Below the pieces are notes generated by a model, which worked only from the letters and a program-made list of their open reading frames with translations, searched no databases and was not told where the DNA came from. A DNA stretch of 64,000 bases from Nostoc sp. ATCC 53789 (GTDB taxonomy: Bacteria > Cyanobacteriota > Cyanobacteriia > Cyanobacteriales > Nostocaceae), in the NCBI RefSeq assembly GCF_009873495.1, contig NZ_CP046703.1, positions 3,948,501-4,012,500 on the forward strand. The letters are read 5' to 3'. This document shows positions 63,737 to 64,000 of the stretch, in pieces. The position numbers were made by a program, and so were the translations under genes. Position 1 is the stretch's first letter. Every line of letters starts with the position of its first letter.

Positions 63737-64000
63737 TTAAAAATGTATTTTCGTAGCATGAATGCGACCATTCGATTCTATGCGGTCTTTAATAATTTGT
63801 CTGTAAATAGCTTCATATCCGTTAACCATTTGGTTAACACTAAAGTTGCTTTCTACATGTTTTCGACAGGTTTGACGATTGAGTTCCAAAGCTAGGGGAA
63901 TCATTGCCGTCATTTCTGCATAGCTTTTGCAGATAAAGCCTGTTTTACCGTGGGAAATCACTTCAGGTACTGAGCCGAAATTCATGGCAATTACTGGTGT
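63737..64000 (-). CDS. Glycosyltransferase GT4, C-terminal part only
   Basis: The 3' end of a gene that runs past the right edge of the window. The frame stays open to 64000 upstream of the apparent ATG, reading TPVIAMNFGSVPEVISHGKT and further GFICKSYAEM. This is the end of a GT4 donor domain (the GSVPEVI/G-x-TGF block). The N-terminal acceptor domain is outside. Single gene at this end. Confidence 0.8.
   Translation of the reverse strand, partial: TPVIAMNFGSVPEVISHGKTGFICKSYAEMTAMIPLALELNRQTCRKHVESNFSVNQMVNGYEAIYRQIIKDRIESNGRIHATKIHF

Overview
The window is chromosomal DNA from a cyanobacterium, most likely a filamentous, heterocyst-forming Nostoc/Anabaena-type organism. The evidence is the many copies of the HIP1 octamer GCGATCGC, beta-carboxysome shell genes (ccmK3-ccmK4), a HetZ-related regulator, an XisF-like large serine recombinase, a CYP110-type P450, a short PEP-CTERM-like sorting signal, heptanucleotide short tandem repeats, and many small palindromic repeats in the spacers. 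There are about 55 intact or window-truncated genes, one tRNA-Val(UAC), one ISAzo13-family insertion sequence and five decayed gene remnants. No rRNA, CRISPR array or prophage was seen.

Layout. 1-5.7 kb: two tandem secreted-protein paralogues, an orphan molybdate-binding protein, a fasciclin protein, and sfsA with an IS inserted 17 bp before its start. 5.9-13.5 kb: a 2-oxoglutarate/Fe(II) oxygenase convergent with a DUF711 gene, a TPR protein, a B12/radical-SAM enzyme, an SDR and hemE. 14-17.6 kb: a PEP-CTERM-like protein, a membrane protein and a sugar-binding lipoprotein. 17.8-24.1 kb: an AT-rich glycan-decoration island of three methyltransferase genes (one with two methyltransferase domains) and two GT4 glycosyltransferases, with methyltransferase remnants at both ends. 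24.1-27.7 kb: a Crp-type regulator, an MshEN-like protein and a HetZ-related protein.

28.5-39.8 kb is the most coherent functional neighbourhood. It holds ccmK3-ccmK4, then (after an alpha/beta hydrolase) a ParA ATPase with a coiled-coil partner that fits the type 2 McdA-McdB carboxysome-positioning pair. A probable CcmS assembly chaperone and a SulP anion transporter follow. CYP110, a hexapeptide acyltransferase, an ABC exporter and two pseudogenes lie between them. I read this as a carboxysome satellite region separate from a main ccmKLMNO locus, which is not in the window.

40-48 kb: Nramp metal transporter, ribokinase, glutathionyl-hydroquinone reductase-type GST, aspartoacylase, polysaccharide deacetylase and an Hsp70-like protein. 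48-55 kb: a secreted protein, a Uma2 nuclease, two L,D-transpeptidase paralogues, KDPG aldolase, tRNA-Val, a DUF2227 protein, mazG and an old-yellow-enzyme reductase. 55.8-64 kb: small genes, a CYTH phosphatase, a VOC protein, the serine recombinase carrying a duplicated 24-bp insert, a GT39-type transferase, a zinc alcohol dehydrogenase, a zinc-ribbon protein and a partial GT4.

Most genes are single transcription units; the clear operons are ccmK3-ccmK4 and mcdA-mcdB, with the DUF2227-mazG pair tightly linked. I found no convincingly new multi-gene system. The best leads are the carboxysome satellite cluster, the frameshifted transposase, the two-domain methyltransferase with its decayed relatives, and genes whose start codons or reading frames are built from short mobile repeats. 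All homology calls come from reading the sequence without database searches.
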